Assembly: GCF_002797755.1 (NCBI RefSeq) | Contig: NZ_PGFI01000011.1 | Location: 62,001-126,000 of the forward strand | DNA length: 64,000 nucleotides | Reading direction: 5' to 3' | Origin: Brevirhabdus pacifica | GTDB taxonomy: Bacteria; Pseudomonadota; Alphaproteobacteria; Rhodobacterales; Rhodobacteraceae | Shown: positions 29,991-38,456 of the stretch, one piece after another | Layout of the letters: every line of letters starts with the position of its first letter | How positions within the stretch are numbered: the stretch's first letter is position 1 | Position numbers and translations under genes: made by a program | The notes under the pieces: generated by a model | Seen by the model: the letters and a program-made list of their open reading frames with translations, nothing else | Databases searched by the model: none | What the model was told of the DNA's origin: nothing

Positions 29991-30975
29991 GGGCCTGATC
30001 TACTACCCGGACAGCCGACCGGGCATCCGGCGTCAGCGGCGTGGGCGGGGGTTTTCCTACCTCGCCCCCGACGGCACGCGGATCGACGACACGCGCGAGC
30101 GGGCGCGCATCCACGCGCTTGCCGTGCCGCCGGCCTATGAGGACGTGTGGATCTGTCCGCGTCGCAACGGGCATCTTCAGGCCACCGGGCGGGATGTCAA
30201 ATCACGCAAGCAATATCGCTACCACGAAGAGTGGACCGCTTACCGGGCGCAGCAGAAATTTGACCACCTGGCCGATTTCGGGCGCGTGCTTCCGGCCCTG
30301 CGCCGACGGATCACCGCCGGCCTGCGCGCCGAGACGGGAGAGGAAGAGCTTGCCTTGGCCAGTGTGCTGGCGCTGCTGGACCGGCTATCGCTGCGTGTCG
30401 GAACCTCGGCCTACGCCGAGGAGAACGGCACCTATGGCGCGACCACCCTGCGCGCCAAGCACCTGCGCCTGAAGGATGGCGAAATCAGGCTCTCTTACAC
30501 GGCAAAAGGCCAGAAAAAGGTCACGAAGCGGCTGCGCCACAAAAGCCTTCACAAAGCCCTCGAGCAGATCCACGACCTGCCGGGGGGCGAGTTGATGACA
30601 TGGGTCGACGAGAGCGGCGAGCAGCGCTGCGTCACCTCGTGCCAGGTCAACGACTTCATCTCGGACATGGCGGGAACGGGGGTGACGGCGAAATCCTTCC
30701 GCACCTGGAACGGCACGCTTGCGGCCCTGCGCGCGGCGCGTGCGGCCAGCGACAGGGACGAGGCCGTGACGATCAAGATCATGGCCGAAGCGGCCTCGGA
30801 CGAGTTGAGCAACACGCCGACGATCGCGCGCAACAGCTACATTCATCCGGCGGTCATCGACTTGGCCGAAGAGGGCGGCGCCAAACGTCTGGCACGGGCC
30901 TACGCCAAACCCGCCGAGATCGCGGGCCTGCGGGCAGGCGAAGGCGCGCTGATCGCGCTTCTGGAGCGCGGTTGA
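29980..30975 (+). CDS. DNA topoisomerase IB
   Basis: 331 residues, typical of the poxvirus-like bacterial enzymes. N-terminal domain with LIYYPDSRPGIRRQRRGRGFSYL; catalytic domain with RVGTSAYAEENGTYGATTLRAKH, the KGQKKV lysine loop, the SFRTWNGT block and the nucleophile Tyr287 in RNSYIHP. It relaxes supercoils through a 3'-phosphotyrosine. ATG chosen at MPPEGL, where homology begins. Translationally coupled to the host attachment gene; both follow an EcfG-type site. Confidence 0.93.
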   Translation: MPPEGLIYYPDSRPGIRRQRRGRGFSYLAPDGTRIDDTRERARIHALAVPPAYEDVWICPRRNGHLQATGRDVKSRKQYRYHEEWTAYRAQQKFDHLADFGRVLPALRRRITAGLRAETGEEELALASVLALLDRLSLRVGTSAYAEENGTYGATTLRAKHLRLKDGEIRLSYTAKGQKKVTKRLRHKSLHKALEQIHDLPGGELMTWVDESGEQRCVTSCQVNDFISDMAGTGVTAKSFRTWNGTLAALRAARAASDRDEAVTIKIMAEAASDELSNTPTIARNSYIHPAVIDLAEEGGAKRLARAYAKPAEIAGLRAGEGALIALLERG

Positions 30976-31010
30976 AGTCGAAAACAGGCTCTAAATAAGG
31001 AATTGTTGGT

Positions 31011-31739
31011 TCAGAGCAGCGGCCGGGTGACGACTTCGCTGCCGTCATCCTGGGCCAGCGCGGCCAGCCTGTCGACGTCATGGACGCTGAGGATGCCGTC
31101 GCTCCAATTGGCAAGCTGGCGGTCGCGCAGCTTGGCCAGGGTCTTGTTCGTGTGCACCAGCGACAGGCCCAGGGCGTCGGCCAGGTCCTGTTGCTTGTAG
31201 GGAAGGGGCATCGAGCCGTGCTCGACCATGTGAAGCATCTTGCCCCGCCGGTAGAATCGCACGAGGGCCCAGGCGACTTTTTCCACCGCCGTGCGCTGAC
31301 CCACCGTTGCCAGTGCCTCACCCAGGAAATGCTCCTCCACGGCCGACAGCCAAATCACGTCGAACGCCCGGTCGGTTCTGAGCTTGAGGAAATTCCAGAA
31401 TTCCGCCCGGTCGAAGACACAGAGTGTCATCGAGGTCGAGGCTTCGACCGAATGCTCCATCTCGCCCATCACCCCGGCCTGCAAGCCAATGAAATCACCG
31501 GGAAATACAAAGCCGATCACGTGTCGTCGCCCCGAGGGCAAGGTCTTGTACCGCAACCCCATTCCTCGCAGCGTTGTGTATAGCTGAGGGCTGTTGGACC
31601 CCTCCATCAGAAGGGAGGTGCGGGGGTCGACCACCAGCTCGCCGACCTTGAACCTCTGCATGTAGGCAAGTTCGTCGCGGCTCATGGGTTTGAAAAGGGG
31701 TTTTCGGGCGAGTGGGCAATTTACACATTTCGTGACCAT
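31011..31739 (-). CDS. Crp/Fnr family transcriptional regulator
   Basis: 242 residues. N-terminal CVNCPLA has two cysteines but not the four-Cys set of true Fnr, so an iron-sulfur cluster is not assured. The cyclic-nucleotide-like domain has VIGFVFPGDFIGLQAG, then the dimerisation helix, then the winged helix with PLPYKQQDLADALGLSLVHTNKTLAKLRD. Regulators of this type in Rhodobacterales respond to various signals; this one is unassigned. It is divergent from a pseudo-receiver gene and lies within the stress island. Confidence 0.87.
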   Translation of the reverse strand: MVTKCVNCPLARKPLFKPMSRDELAYMQRFKVGELVVDPRTSLLMEGSNSPQLYTTLRGMGLRYKTLPSGRRHVIGFVFPGDFIGLQAGVMGEMEHSVEASTSMTLCVFDRAEFWNFLKLRTDRAFDVIWLSAVEEHFLGEALATVGQRTAVEKVAWALVRFYRRGKMLHMVEHGSMPLPYKQQDLADALGLSLVHTNKTLAKLRDRQLANWSDGILSVHDVDRLAALAQDDGSEVVTRPLL

Positions 31740-31852
31740 GATGCGCGCTTTTTTGTTATGCTATGTCTTAGATTAATGCGCGACAGGAAGACCTGTTCCA
31801 TTGTGCGCCGGTAATCCGCCCATTGGCACCCGGCTGGAAGCGCCTAACAAGA

Positions 31853-32245
31853 ATGGCTACCCCCGCGAACACCGATCTATCGACTGGTATCATCGTGATC
31901 ATTGAGCGTGACATCGTCATCGCCAACGATCTGATGGAGATGTTCCAGGAGCATGATCCCCAGGCCCGCGTGCGCCTGTGCCGGACAATGGCGCAGGGTC
32001 TCGGTCTTGTGGGTGAGGCAGAGCGCGTGCGCGCCCTGATTACCAACCTTCCTCCCGAACAGATCAAGGCCGCGGGGCTTGCCGAGCTGGTGTTCCAGCG
32101 GGGCGGGCATATCGTGGTCGTCTCGGGACGGGAGGAGCCGTCGGAGGATGACCCTCGCTGGATCTTCGTGCAGCGTTTCCTGACGTCCGCCCTGATCGCC
32201 ACGATCCTGCGCAGTATCGACGCCGCCGGCCGACTGCCTGGCTAG
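31853..32245 (+). CDS. Degenerate receiver-like protein
   Basis: 130 residues from MATPANTD; an upstream TTG at 31823 is the alternative. Secondary-structure pattern and motifs resemble a CheY-like receiver: IVIIERD acid pocket, hydrophobic strand ALITNLP, VVVSG and the final [18 protein letters not shown]. The phosphoacceptor position is Asn65 rather than Asp, and the conserved Lys is replaced by Gln107, so it is unlikely to be phosphorylated. It may bind a regulator or kinase as a pseudo-receiver. Divergent from the Crp-family gene. Confidence 0.6.
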   Translation: MATPANTDLSTGIIVIIERDIVIANDLMEMFQEHDPQARVRLCRTMAQGLGLVGEAERVRALITNLPPEQIKAAGLAELVFQRGGHIVVVSGREEPSEDDPRWIFVQRFLTSALIATILRSIDAAGRLPG

Positions 32246-32308
32246 TCGCCGGTGCGCTTGCGCCCTTCGGCCCCGCGCCGGACGCCTACGTCACAGAATG
32301 TGGTCACG

Positions 32309-32334
32309 GGAACTCACAGCCAGCAATCCGCGTT
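32309..32334 (+). promoter_or_regulatory. Candidate EcfG-type promoter upstream of the DUF1328 gene
   Basis: GGAAC, 17 bases, CGTT. Expected transcription start near 32342, about 50 bases before the start codon. Confidence 0.75.
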
Positions 32335-32391
32335 TGTTTTCAAATCGGTCCCGGATTGGCCGGAGCCGATCTTTGTCGAAAGGATAACGCC

Positions 32392-32565
32392 ATGCTTTAC
32401 TGGGCCCTTATATTCCTGGTTGTTGCGCTTATTGCTGGTGTCTTCGGCTTTGGCGGCATCGCCTCGGCCTCTGCCGGCATTGCACAGGTTCTGTTCTTCA
32501 TCTTCGTCGTGCTTTTCGTGATCGCCCTGGTCGCCCGCGCCGTTCGCGGCAAGCCCCCGGTCTGA
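32392..32565 (+). CDS. DUF1328 small membrane protein
   Basis: 57 residues with two membrane helices; sequence [20 protein letters not shown] followed by [15 protein letters not shown] is typical of the DUF1328/YtjA family. AAGGATAA precedes the ATG. Function unknown; members are widespread in stress regulons. An EcfG-type promoter lies upstream and a terminator downstream, so this is a one-gene unit. Confidence 0.9.
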   Translation: MLYWALIFLVVALIAGVFGFGGIASASAGIAQVLFFIFVVLFVIALVARAVRGKPPV

Positions 32566-32644
32566 TCGCCGAACGTCACGGATGAGATGTACGAGATCCG
32601 CGCCCAAGGCGCGAAATGCCAGTGAAACACAGTTGAAAAAATGA

Positions 32645-32675
32645 AACCCGCCTTGTTTCCAAGGCGGGTTTTTTC
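32645..32675. terminator. Bidirectional rho-independent terminator between DUF1328 and phyR
   Basis: Ten-base perfect stem AACCCGCCTT/AAGGCGGGTT with a 6-base loop, followed by a T run on the plus strand and preceded by A-rich sequence that gives a T-rich tail on the minus strand. It serves both convergent genes. Confidence 0.88.
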
Positions 32676-32724
32676 ATTTCGCGGTGTCACGCGGGGCCGA
32701 CGATGCGGCCCCGGGGTGCGCCGA

Positions 32725-33537
32725 TCAGTTGGCGTGAAGCGTTTCGGTCGATGCGAAGAACATCGCCTGGCTGACGGCCGAGCGAACCTGCTCTTCGTTG
32801 TAGGGCTTGGAGATCAGGAACGCGGGTTCGGGACGCTCGCCGGTCAGAAGCCGCTCGGGGTAGGCGGTGATGAAGATCACCGGGATGTTGCCGAAGTGGG
32901 CCAGCAGGTCGTTGACCGCATCGACGCCGGACGAGTTGTCGGCAAGCTGGATGTCGGCAAGGATCAGGTCGGGCTGTTCCTTCTTGCCCATGGCGACGGC
33001 GCCGTCGCGGGTGCGCGCCACGCCGATGACCTGATGACCCAGCGATGCGACGATGCTTTCGATGTCCATGGCGATGATCGCCTCGTCCTCGATGACAAGC
33101 ACACGGCCGGTGACGCTGCTTTCCATCTCGCGGCTGGCGATGTCGAGAAGCGTGTCAACTTCGTCACGGTCGGTCTGCATGATGCCGGCGATGTCGTCCT
33201 TGCTGAACTCCTCGACGGTGTGCAGCAAAAGAGCCTCGCGGGTGTTGGCCGTGAGGTTCTTGAGATGGGCCTGGGCCTTGGCCTCGATGCCTGCGTCCGA
33301 CTCGGCCACCGGGGCGCCGGCGCTGGACCAGATCACGTGAAAGGCCTTGAACAGGGCCGTTTTTGGGGAAATATCCCGCGAAAACACCTCGTTATCCTCG
33401 AGGATTGCTTCCAAGGTCGCCGCGGCATAGAGGTCGCCGCTGTTCTGACTCCCCGTCAGCGCACGGGCGTATCTCCGCAAGTATGGCAGATGCTGCCCCA
33501 CTACGGTTGAGAGGTCGACGGCGGTTTCGGTAGTCAT
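32725..33537 (-). CDS. phyR: General stress response regulator PhyR
   Basis: 270 residues. N-terminal sigma-like domain (residues 1-140: QHLPYLRRYARALTGSQNSGD, FHVIWSS, REALLLHTVEEFS) and C-terminal receiver (about 145-262) with VIEDEAIIAMD, phosphoacceptor Asp195 in LILADIQLAD, Thr224 and Lys244 in ISKPY. When phosphorylated the sigma-like domain captures NepR and frees EcfG. The start MTTETAVD is chosen by homology; it lies about 30 bases after the start site predicted from an EcfG-type promoter. Divergent from nepR-ecfG. Confidence 0.96.
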   Translation of the reverse strand: MTTETAVDLSTVVGQHLPYLRRYARALTGSQNSGDLYAAATLEAILEDNEVFSRDISPKTALFKAFHVIWSSAGAPVAESDAGIEAKAQAHLKNLTANTREALLLHTVEEFSKDDIAGIMQTDRDEVDTLLDIASREMESSVTGRVLVIEDEAIIAMDIESIVASLGHQVIGVARTRDGAVAMGKKEQPDLILADIQLADNSSGVDAVNDLLAHFGNIPVIFITAYPERLLTGERPEPAFLISKPYNEEQVRSAVSQAMFFASTETLHAN

Positions 33538-33567
33538 GTTCGCAAGTACCTTTTTTCGTATTTTCTT

Positions 33568-33592
33568 GGAACCGAACGCGCTAAGGGATGTT
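33568..33592 (+). promoter_or_regulatory. Candidate EcfG-type promoter of nepR-ecfG
   Basis: GGAAC, 16 bases, TGTT: one mismatch to CGTT. It lies entirely within the span of the phyR promoter on the other strand, so the two polymerases would compete for the same DNA. Expected start near 33600, about 40 bases before the nepR ATG. Confidence 0.65.
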
Positions 33593-33599
33593 TGGTTCC
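33575..33599 (-). promoter_or_regulatory. Candidate EcfG-type promoter of phyR
   Basis: On the minus strand GGAAC (33599-33595), 16 bases, CGTT (33578-33575): an exact consensus. The start site would be near 33566, with a leader of about 30 bases. Confidence 0.78.
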
Positions 33600-33640
33600 A
33601 CGGGATCATTGATATCGTAAAGCGGGACAGTGTGAAGAGA

Positions 33641-33787
33641 ATGGACGAAAACGAAGAGAAAGTGGCTGTCAGTCGCCAAATCGACGAAAACCTGAAACGT
33701 GTGTATCAGGAAAAAGTCGAAGAGGAACTGCCGGACCGCTTCAAGAACTTGCTGGAGCAATTGAAACAGCAAAGCGCCGCGAAATGA
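33641..33787 (+). CDS. nepR: NepR family anti-sigma factor
   Basis: 48 residues. The NepR core is clear: IDENLKRVYQEKVEEELPDRFKNLLEQL, two helices that clamp EcfG and are released by phospho-PhyR. An in-frame GTG nine bases upstream could add three residues. It overlaps ecfG by four bases (ATGA), the normal layout in alphaproteobacteria. Confidence 0.9.
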   Translation: MDENEEKVAVSRQIDENLKRVYQEKVEEELPDRFKNLLEQLKQQSAAK

Positions 33788-34347
33788 CCGAAACACAGAA
33801 GGCACCGCGCGACGAACTGGTGGATCACCTTCCGGCGCTTCGGGCATTCGCGCTCAGCCTCACCCGAAACAGCAGCAGTGCGGATGACCTTGTCCAGGAC
33901 ACGGTCGTCAAGGCTTGGACCAACTTTGACAAGTTCCAGACCGGCACCAACCTTCGGGCCTGGCTGTTCACCATCCTGCGCAACACCTTCTACTCGAGCC
34001 GGCGCAAGCTGAAGCGCGAGGTTGCGGACGTGGACGGAGTGTTCACCGCCGGCCTGGCCGAAAAGCCCGAGCATGACGGTCGCCTGCAATTCGCGGACTT
34101 CCGCAAGGCGTTCGAGCAGCTGCGCGACGAGCAGCGCGAGGCGCTGATCCTCGTGGGGGCATCCGGATTTACCTATGAAGAGGCGGCGGAAATGTGCGGT
34201 TGTGCCGTCGGCACCATCAAGAGCCGGGCGAACCGGGCACGCGCAAGGCTTGCGGAACTCCTTCACCTCGAGGAAGGGGATCGCCTTGAGCTGACGGATC
34301 AGGCGACGATGGCAGTGCTCTCCTCGGCATCACACACCCCGGGCTGA
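33784..34347 (+). CDS. ecfG: General stress ECF sigma factor EcfG
   Basis: 187 residues. Region 2: HLPALRAFALSLTRNSSSADDLVQDTVVKAWTNFDKF and LRAWLFTILRNTFYSSRRK. Region 4: LRDEQREALILVGASGFTYEEAAEMCGCAVGTIKSRANRAR. These are hallmarks of the EcfG (ECF15) group. It should recognise the GGAAC-N16/17-CGTT sites mapped in this window. Its stop overlaps the start of the sensor kinase (TGATG), giving nepR-ecfG-kinase-PLD as one coupled transcript. Confidence 0.95.
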   Translation: MTETQKAPRDELVDHLPALRAFALSLTRNSSSADDLVQDTVVKAWTNFDKFQTGTNLRAWLFTILRNTFYSSRRKLKREVADVDGVFTAGLAEKPEHDGRLQFADFRKAFEQLRDEQREALILVGASGFTYEEAAEMCGCAVGTIKSRANRARARLAELLHLEEGDRLELTDQATMAVLSSASHTPG

Positions 34348-36086
34348 TGCGCCCCCATCTGAATCTTCGCCCGGTGACAAAACGCCTTGGCTTTCGGGTC
34401 ATGGCGTTTCTGTCATTGGCGCTACTGCCGCTTGGGCTGATTGCGGTCGTGCAGACGCGCACGCTCACCCAGGAGGTCGAGACGCGCACCCAGCTGACGC
34501 TGCTGGCGCTGACCCGTGAAGCCGCGGCCGACGACCGGCAGCTGATCCAGAGGGCGCTGGGCGCCGGTCGCGCCATGAGCGGCATGTTCGAGCTGTTGAC
34601 CACGCCCGAGCAGTGCCGCCGCTACCTGTCCGATTACGTCTCTAGGGAAAGCGATTTTGTCTGGGCTGGGTTCATCCCGGCCGATGGTCAGGTCAGCTGT
34701 GCCTCGGACGGGATCGCCCGGGATCTGTCGGACCGGCGCCAGATGGCGGATCTTTTCGCGACCGACCTGGCCAAGGTGCTTCTGCTGGACCAGGACGGCA
34801 ACAACGAGAACATCCAGCCGGTGGTGACGGTCAACTACCCCGTCTACACCCGCGAAGGGCTTGAGGGGTTTGTGACGATCGCGCTGCCGCTCGATTCCAT
34901 CCAGACGACATCCTCGCCGCTGATCGCCTCCGAACAGGCCGAGTTCTTCACAATAAACGCCGCCGGTGACGTGCTTGTCTCGCAGGAAGGCTCCGTCTCG
35001 CCCGAGCAGCGGCTGCCCCCGAAACAGCAGCTGACAGAGTTTCTCAAGGTGCGCGCCAGCGCCTTCAGCGCCCGCACCGTCGAAGGGCGGGAGCGCACTT
35101 TCGCCGTCGTGCCGATCCTTGCCAATTCGGTCTTTGCCATCGGGTCGTGGGAGGCGGGCTACAGCGCCGCCACCGAAAGCGAGTCCATCCGCATCCCGCC
35201 CGCGGCCTTCCCGCTGCTGATGTGGCTCTCCAGCCTCGCCGTGGCCTATTTCGCGGTGCACTGGCTGGTGATCCGGCACATCCGTTCACTGCGGCTGCGC
35301 ATGTCCTCCTTTGCCAAGACGCGCCGCGTTCTGCAGCCGCCGGCGCCGGTCAGCATGCCTGCCGAGCTGCAGGAGATGGAGGACAGCTTCATCTACATGA
35401 CCGACACGATCCTCAAGGACGAGGCCGAGCTGGAAAACGCCGTCCGCGAGCAGAAGGTCCTGTTGAAGGAAGTCTACCACCGCGTGAAGAACAACCTTCA
35501 GCTGATCGCGTCGATCATGAACATGCAGATGCGCCAGCTGAAATCCGAGGAGGCCCGCTCGGTCCTGCGCCGCGTGCAGGAGCGCGTGCTCAGCCTCGCG
35601 ACCGTGCACCGCAATCTCTATCAGAACGATACGCTGGCCCAGATCCGCGGCGACCTGCTCCTGAAAGAGATCGTGAACCAGCGCCTGGACACCGCAGTCG
35701 CCAGCGGCACAGAGATCGACGTCACCATCTCGATGGAGCCGTTCGAGCTTTATCCCGACCAAGCGGTGCCCCTGTCCCTTCTGGCGACCGAGGCGATCAC
35801 CAACGCCTTGAAATATATCGGCCGACCGCCCGATGGCCTGCCATGGCTGCGCGTCGAACTGGTGGTCGGGAACGACGGCGATCTGACCCTCGCGATCGAG
35901 AATTCGATCGGGGCGCCGCTGGTCGAACCCGCGCCGGTTTCCTCTGGTGGATTGGGCGCTCGCCTGATCGCCGCTTTCTCGCAGCAATTGCTCGGAGAGG
36001 TCCAAGTCGAGGAACGTAAACGAAGCTACGGCATTGTGCTTAGGTTCAACGTTCGCGAATTCGACGAATACCAGAGGGAAAAGTGA
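34347..36086 (+). CDS. HisKA_2-type membrane sensor histidine kinase (PhyK-like)
   Basis: 579 residues. Two membrane helices (about 17-37 and 285-305) enclose a ~245-residue extracytoplasmic sensor domain with a Cache-like pattern. After the second helix comes a HAMP-like linker, then the HisKA_2 phosphoacceptor block LKEVYHRVKNNLQLIASIMNMQMR with His378, then an HATPase with LLATEAITNALKY and GGLGARLI. Kinases of this class phosphorylate PhyR; the coupled position after ecfG strongly suggests that partner. GTG of the next gene overlaps its stop. Confidence 0.92.
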   Translation: MRPHLNLRPVTKRLGFRVMAFLSLALLPLGLIAVVQTRTLTQEVETRTQLTLLALTREAAADDRQLIQRALGAGRAMSGMFELLTTPEQCRRYLSDYVSRESDFVWAGFIPADGQVSCASDGIARDLSDRRQMADLFATDLAKVLLLDQDGNNENIQPVVTVNYPVYTREGLEGFVTIALPLDSIQTTSSPLIASEQAEFFTINAAGDVLVSQEGSVSPEQRLPPKQQLTEFLKVRASAFSARTVEGRERTFAVVPILANSVFAIGSWEAGYSAATESESIRIPPAAFPLLMWLSSLAVAYFAVHWLVIRHIRSLRLRMSSFAKTRRVLQPPAPVSMPAELQEMEDSFIYMTDTILKDEAELENAVREQKVLLKEVYHRVKNNLQLIASIMNMQMRQLKSEEARSVLRRVQERVLSLATVHRNLYQNDTLAQIRGDLLLKEIVNQRLDTAVASGTEIDVTISMEPFELYPDQAVPLSLLATEAITNALKYIGRPPDGLPWLRVELVVGNDGDLTLAIENSIGAPLVEPAPVSSGGLGARLIAAFSQQLLGEVQVEERKRSYGIVLRFNVREFDEYQREK

Positions 36087-37720
36087 CACAATCCGACTCC
36101 GGCCCGGACAACGGGGCGACCAACGACCTTGGCCAGGACATGCGACCCGGAACGGCAAAGCCCGACCGGGTGCAGGTGCTTGTCACCGCCTTCGAGGCCT
36201 ACCCCGTGCTGGAACGCGCCTTCCTCAAGGCCGAAGACCGCATCGTGGCCGGTTTCCGCATCTTCGATCCGATGACCAAGCTGCACTCTCCCGAGGCGCT
36301 TGAGATTGGCGAGACCTGGCTGGACCTGATCGTGCACACCCTCAACCGCGGGGTTTCGTTCGACATCGCGATCGCCGATTTCGACCCGCTGCTGGCCCAC
36401 GAGATCCACCGCGACACCTGGGCCTCGCTGCGGCGGCTGACTGCGGCGCGGGAGCTTGCGCGCGAGGGTGCTGGCCGCCTTCGGGTTATCCCGGCCCTCC
36501 ACTCGGCCCGGGTCGGCCTGGGGCCGCGCCTGATGCTCTGGAGCCGCGTGACCGGCGAGGTCACGCGCACCGCCAAGTCGCTCAACGACCTCGAGGAGGC
36601 GTTGCGCCGCAACATGCTCAAGGAGATGCCGGGCTTTTCGCGCTGGCTGCTGGCGGTGCGCGACGGCAGCTACCGCGCCCGGCGCATCCCGGTGCCACCC
36701 CTGGTGCCAGCCACTCACCACCAGAAGGTCGCCGTCTTTGACGGCAAGCGGACCTATATCGGCGGGCTGGACCTGGACGACCGGCGGTATGATGACCTCA
36801 ATCATCGCAAGCCCGCGCACCTGACCTGGCAGGACGTGCAGCTTATGGTCGACGATCCCGAGCTGGGCGCCGCGACCGAGGGGCATCTGCACCATTTCAT
36901 TTCCGAAACCGGGGGACGCTCGGTGCCGCCGCCGCGGCCGCCGCTCTTGCGCACCCTGTCCGCACCGCGCCGCTTGGCGCTGCCCTTCCTCTCGCCCCGC
37001 CGGCTGGTCCACGAGATCGCCGACGCCCACCACGAGGAAGTCGCCCGCGCCGAGGAGTTCATCTACCTCGAGACGCAGTTCTTCCGCGAGCGGGAGCTGG
37101 CGCGAAAGCTGGCCGATGCCGCCCGGCGCAACAAGCGCCTGGGCCTTGTGCTGGTCCTGCCCGCCGCCCCCGAGGAGGTCGCCTTCGAGAACCGGCGCCG
37201 TGCCGACGCGCGCTATGGCGAATTCCTTCAGGCCCGCTGCCTGAAGAAGCTGCGCAAGGCCTTCGGGCACCGCATCTTTGTTGGATCGCCCGCCCAGAAC
37301 CGGCCCGTGGTCGAAGGAGAGAACCCCAACGGCGAGAACCTGTCCCGCGACCGGCTGGCCGAGGCGCCGCTGATCTACGTCCATACCAAGGTATCGGTAT
37401 TCGACGACCGCGCCGCGATCGTCTCCTCCGCCAATCTGAACGGTCGCAGCTTTTACTGGGATACTGAGGTGGGGGTGCGCCTGACCGCCCCCCACGAGGT
37501 GGCCGAGGTCAAGCGCAAGGTGATGAGCGCGTGGCTGCCCGATGATGCGGACGAGAAGTTCTTCAAGGGCAGCGGCGCCGTGCAGGCCTGGCGTGTCCTG
37601 GCGAACGAGAACCTTGTGCGCCGTCCCGGCGGACGCCAGGGCTTCATCCTGCCCTACGCCGACCGCCCCGCACGCTTGTTCGGCCGGGCCCTGCCCGGCG
37701 TGCCGGAAGAAATGGTCTGA
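36083..37720 (+). CDS. Phospholipase D family protein
   Basis: 545 residues from a GTG overlapping the kinase stop. Two HKD motifs form the active site: HQKVAVFD (His213, Lys215, Asp220) and HTKVSVFD (His434, Lys436, Asp441), each followed by Gly/Ser and Asn (GGLDLDD, SSANLNGRS). No signal peptide or membrane helix is obvious, so it is probably cytoplasmic or peripheral. It hydrolyses or transfers phosphodiesters, probably of phospholipids. Last gene of the ecfG transcript, ended by a strong terminator. Confidence 0.92.
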   Translation: MTQSDSGPDNGATNDLGQDMRPGTAKPDRVQVLVTAFEAYPVLERAFLKAEDRIVAGFRIFDPMTKLHSPEALEIGETWLDLIVHTLNRGVSFDIAIADFDPLLAHEIHRDTWASLRRLTAARELAREGAGRLRVIPALHSARVGLGPRLMLWSRVTGEVTRTAKSLNDLEEALRRNMLKEMPGFSRWLLAVRDGSYRARRIPVPPLVPATHHQKVAVFDGKRTYIGGLDLDDRRYDDLNHRKPAHLTWQDVQLMVDDPELGAATEGHLHHFISETGGRSVPPPRPPLLRTLSAPRRLALPFLSPRRLVHEIADAHHEEVARAEEFIYLETQFFRERELARKLADAARRNKRLGLVLVLPAAPEEVAFENRRRADARYGEFLQARCLKKLRKAFGHRIFVGSPAQNRPVVEGENPNGENLSRDRLAEAPLIYVHTKVSVFDDRAAIVSSANLNGRSFYWDTEVGVRLTAPHEVAEVKRKVMSAWLPDDADEKFFKGSGAVQAWRVLANENLVRRPGGRQGFILPYADRPARLFGRALPGVPEEMV

Positions 37721-37750
37721 GGGGCCTGGCGCCCCGACATCCCGGAAACG

Positions 37751-37777
37751 AAAAAAGCCGCCCCGCGGGCGGCTTTT
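37751..37777. terminator. Bidirectional terminator between the PLD gene and the PRC-like gene
   Basis: Stem AAAAGCCGCC/GGCGGCTTTT with a 5-base loop, T-rich on both sides. Placed between two convergent genes. Confidence 0.85.
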
Positions 37778-37807
37778 GCAATCTTGGTCAGAGGCCCCTC
37801 ACGGGGT

Positions 37808-38359
37808 TCAGCGGGCAGGCGGCAGCGGCTGCGGATCGATCTGCAGCAGCGCGTCGCGGTGCAGGTCCAGGAAAACCTCGAAGGCCTGCGGCTCCTCGCC
37901 CAGCACGATGGTCAGCTGCTCGGCCTCCATGCGCACGGTATAGGCGGGTTTGCTGCTGTCTTCGATCATCACCAGCGCGCTGAGGATGGTGCCGTCCTGA
38001 CGGGACTCGACCTCGGCAATATGGCCGATGGGGTCGTCGGCGCGGTCGAAGACCGGCGCGCCCCGCAGGTCAACACCCTGGGGCAGGGAGGCGGTCTCGT
38101 GCATCTCGGCCTCGTAGGCGCGGATCTGCTCGGGGGTCATGCTGCCGAAGGTCGGCATGGCGGGGTCGAAAGGCTCGGCCCCGGCGGGAACAACCCCCGG
38201 GACGCCCGTGGCGGTCAGTGCCGCGACAGAGCCTTCGGAAATAGATTCAGGACAGGTGGCGCAATACCCGTGCGCATTCCCGTCAAGCTGCGCCACCGAA
38301 ACGGCGTTGGCCGCCGACGGTACCGTGCTTGCAATAAGAATGGCGATCGCATGTATCAC
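37808..38359 (-). CDS. Exported PRC-barrel-like protein
   Basis: 183 residues from GTG at 38359, selected because AGGAG is six bases upstream and the coding sequence then begins with a signal peptide (VIHAIAILIASTVPSAANA). The mature protein has a CATCPES pair of cysteines near the N terminus, a Pro/Ala-rich stretch, and a PRC-barrel-like segment GAPVFDRADDPIGHIAEVESRQDGT. Extracytoplasmic PRC proteins of this type are frequent in alphaproteobacterial stress regulons; molecular role unknown. An exact EcfG-type promoter lies 50 bases upstream. Convergent with the PLD gene. Confidence 0.82.
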   Translation of the reverse strand: MIHAIAILIASTVPSAANAVSVAQLDGNAHGYCATCPESISEGSVAALTATGVPGVVPAGAEPFDPAMPTFGSMTPEQIRAYEAEMHETASLPQGVDLRGAPVFDRADDPIGHIAEVESRQDGTILSALVMIEDSSKPAYTVRMEAEQLTIVLGEEPQAFEVFLDLHRDALLQIDPQPLPPAR

Positions 38360-38407
38360 GTGGAACTCCTGTCCTGTAGCACGCTCACTCGGTGCCGTTG
38401 AGCAATA

Positions 38408-38433
38408 AACGTGCATGTGCCGCCCGAAGTTCC
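38408..38433 (-). promoter_or_regulatory. Candidate EcfG-type promoter of the exported PRC-like gene
   Basis: On the minus strand GGAAC (38433-38429), 17 bases, CGTT (38411-38408). Expected start about 40 bases before the GTG start codon. Confidence 0.78.
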
Positions 38434-38456
38434 ATCTTTCCCACCAAGGAAAGCGC

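Noticed and set aside
31775-31799. GGAAC-N16-CATT on the minus strand upstream of the Crp-family gene
   Set aside because: The -10 lacks the conserved GTT, so it was not listed as a promoter, although position and spacing would fit.
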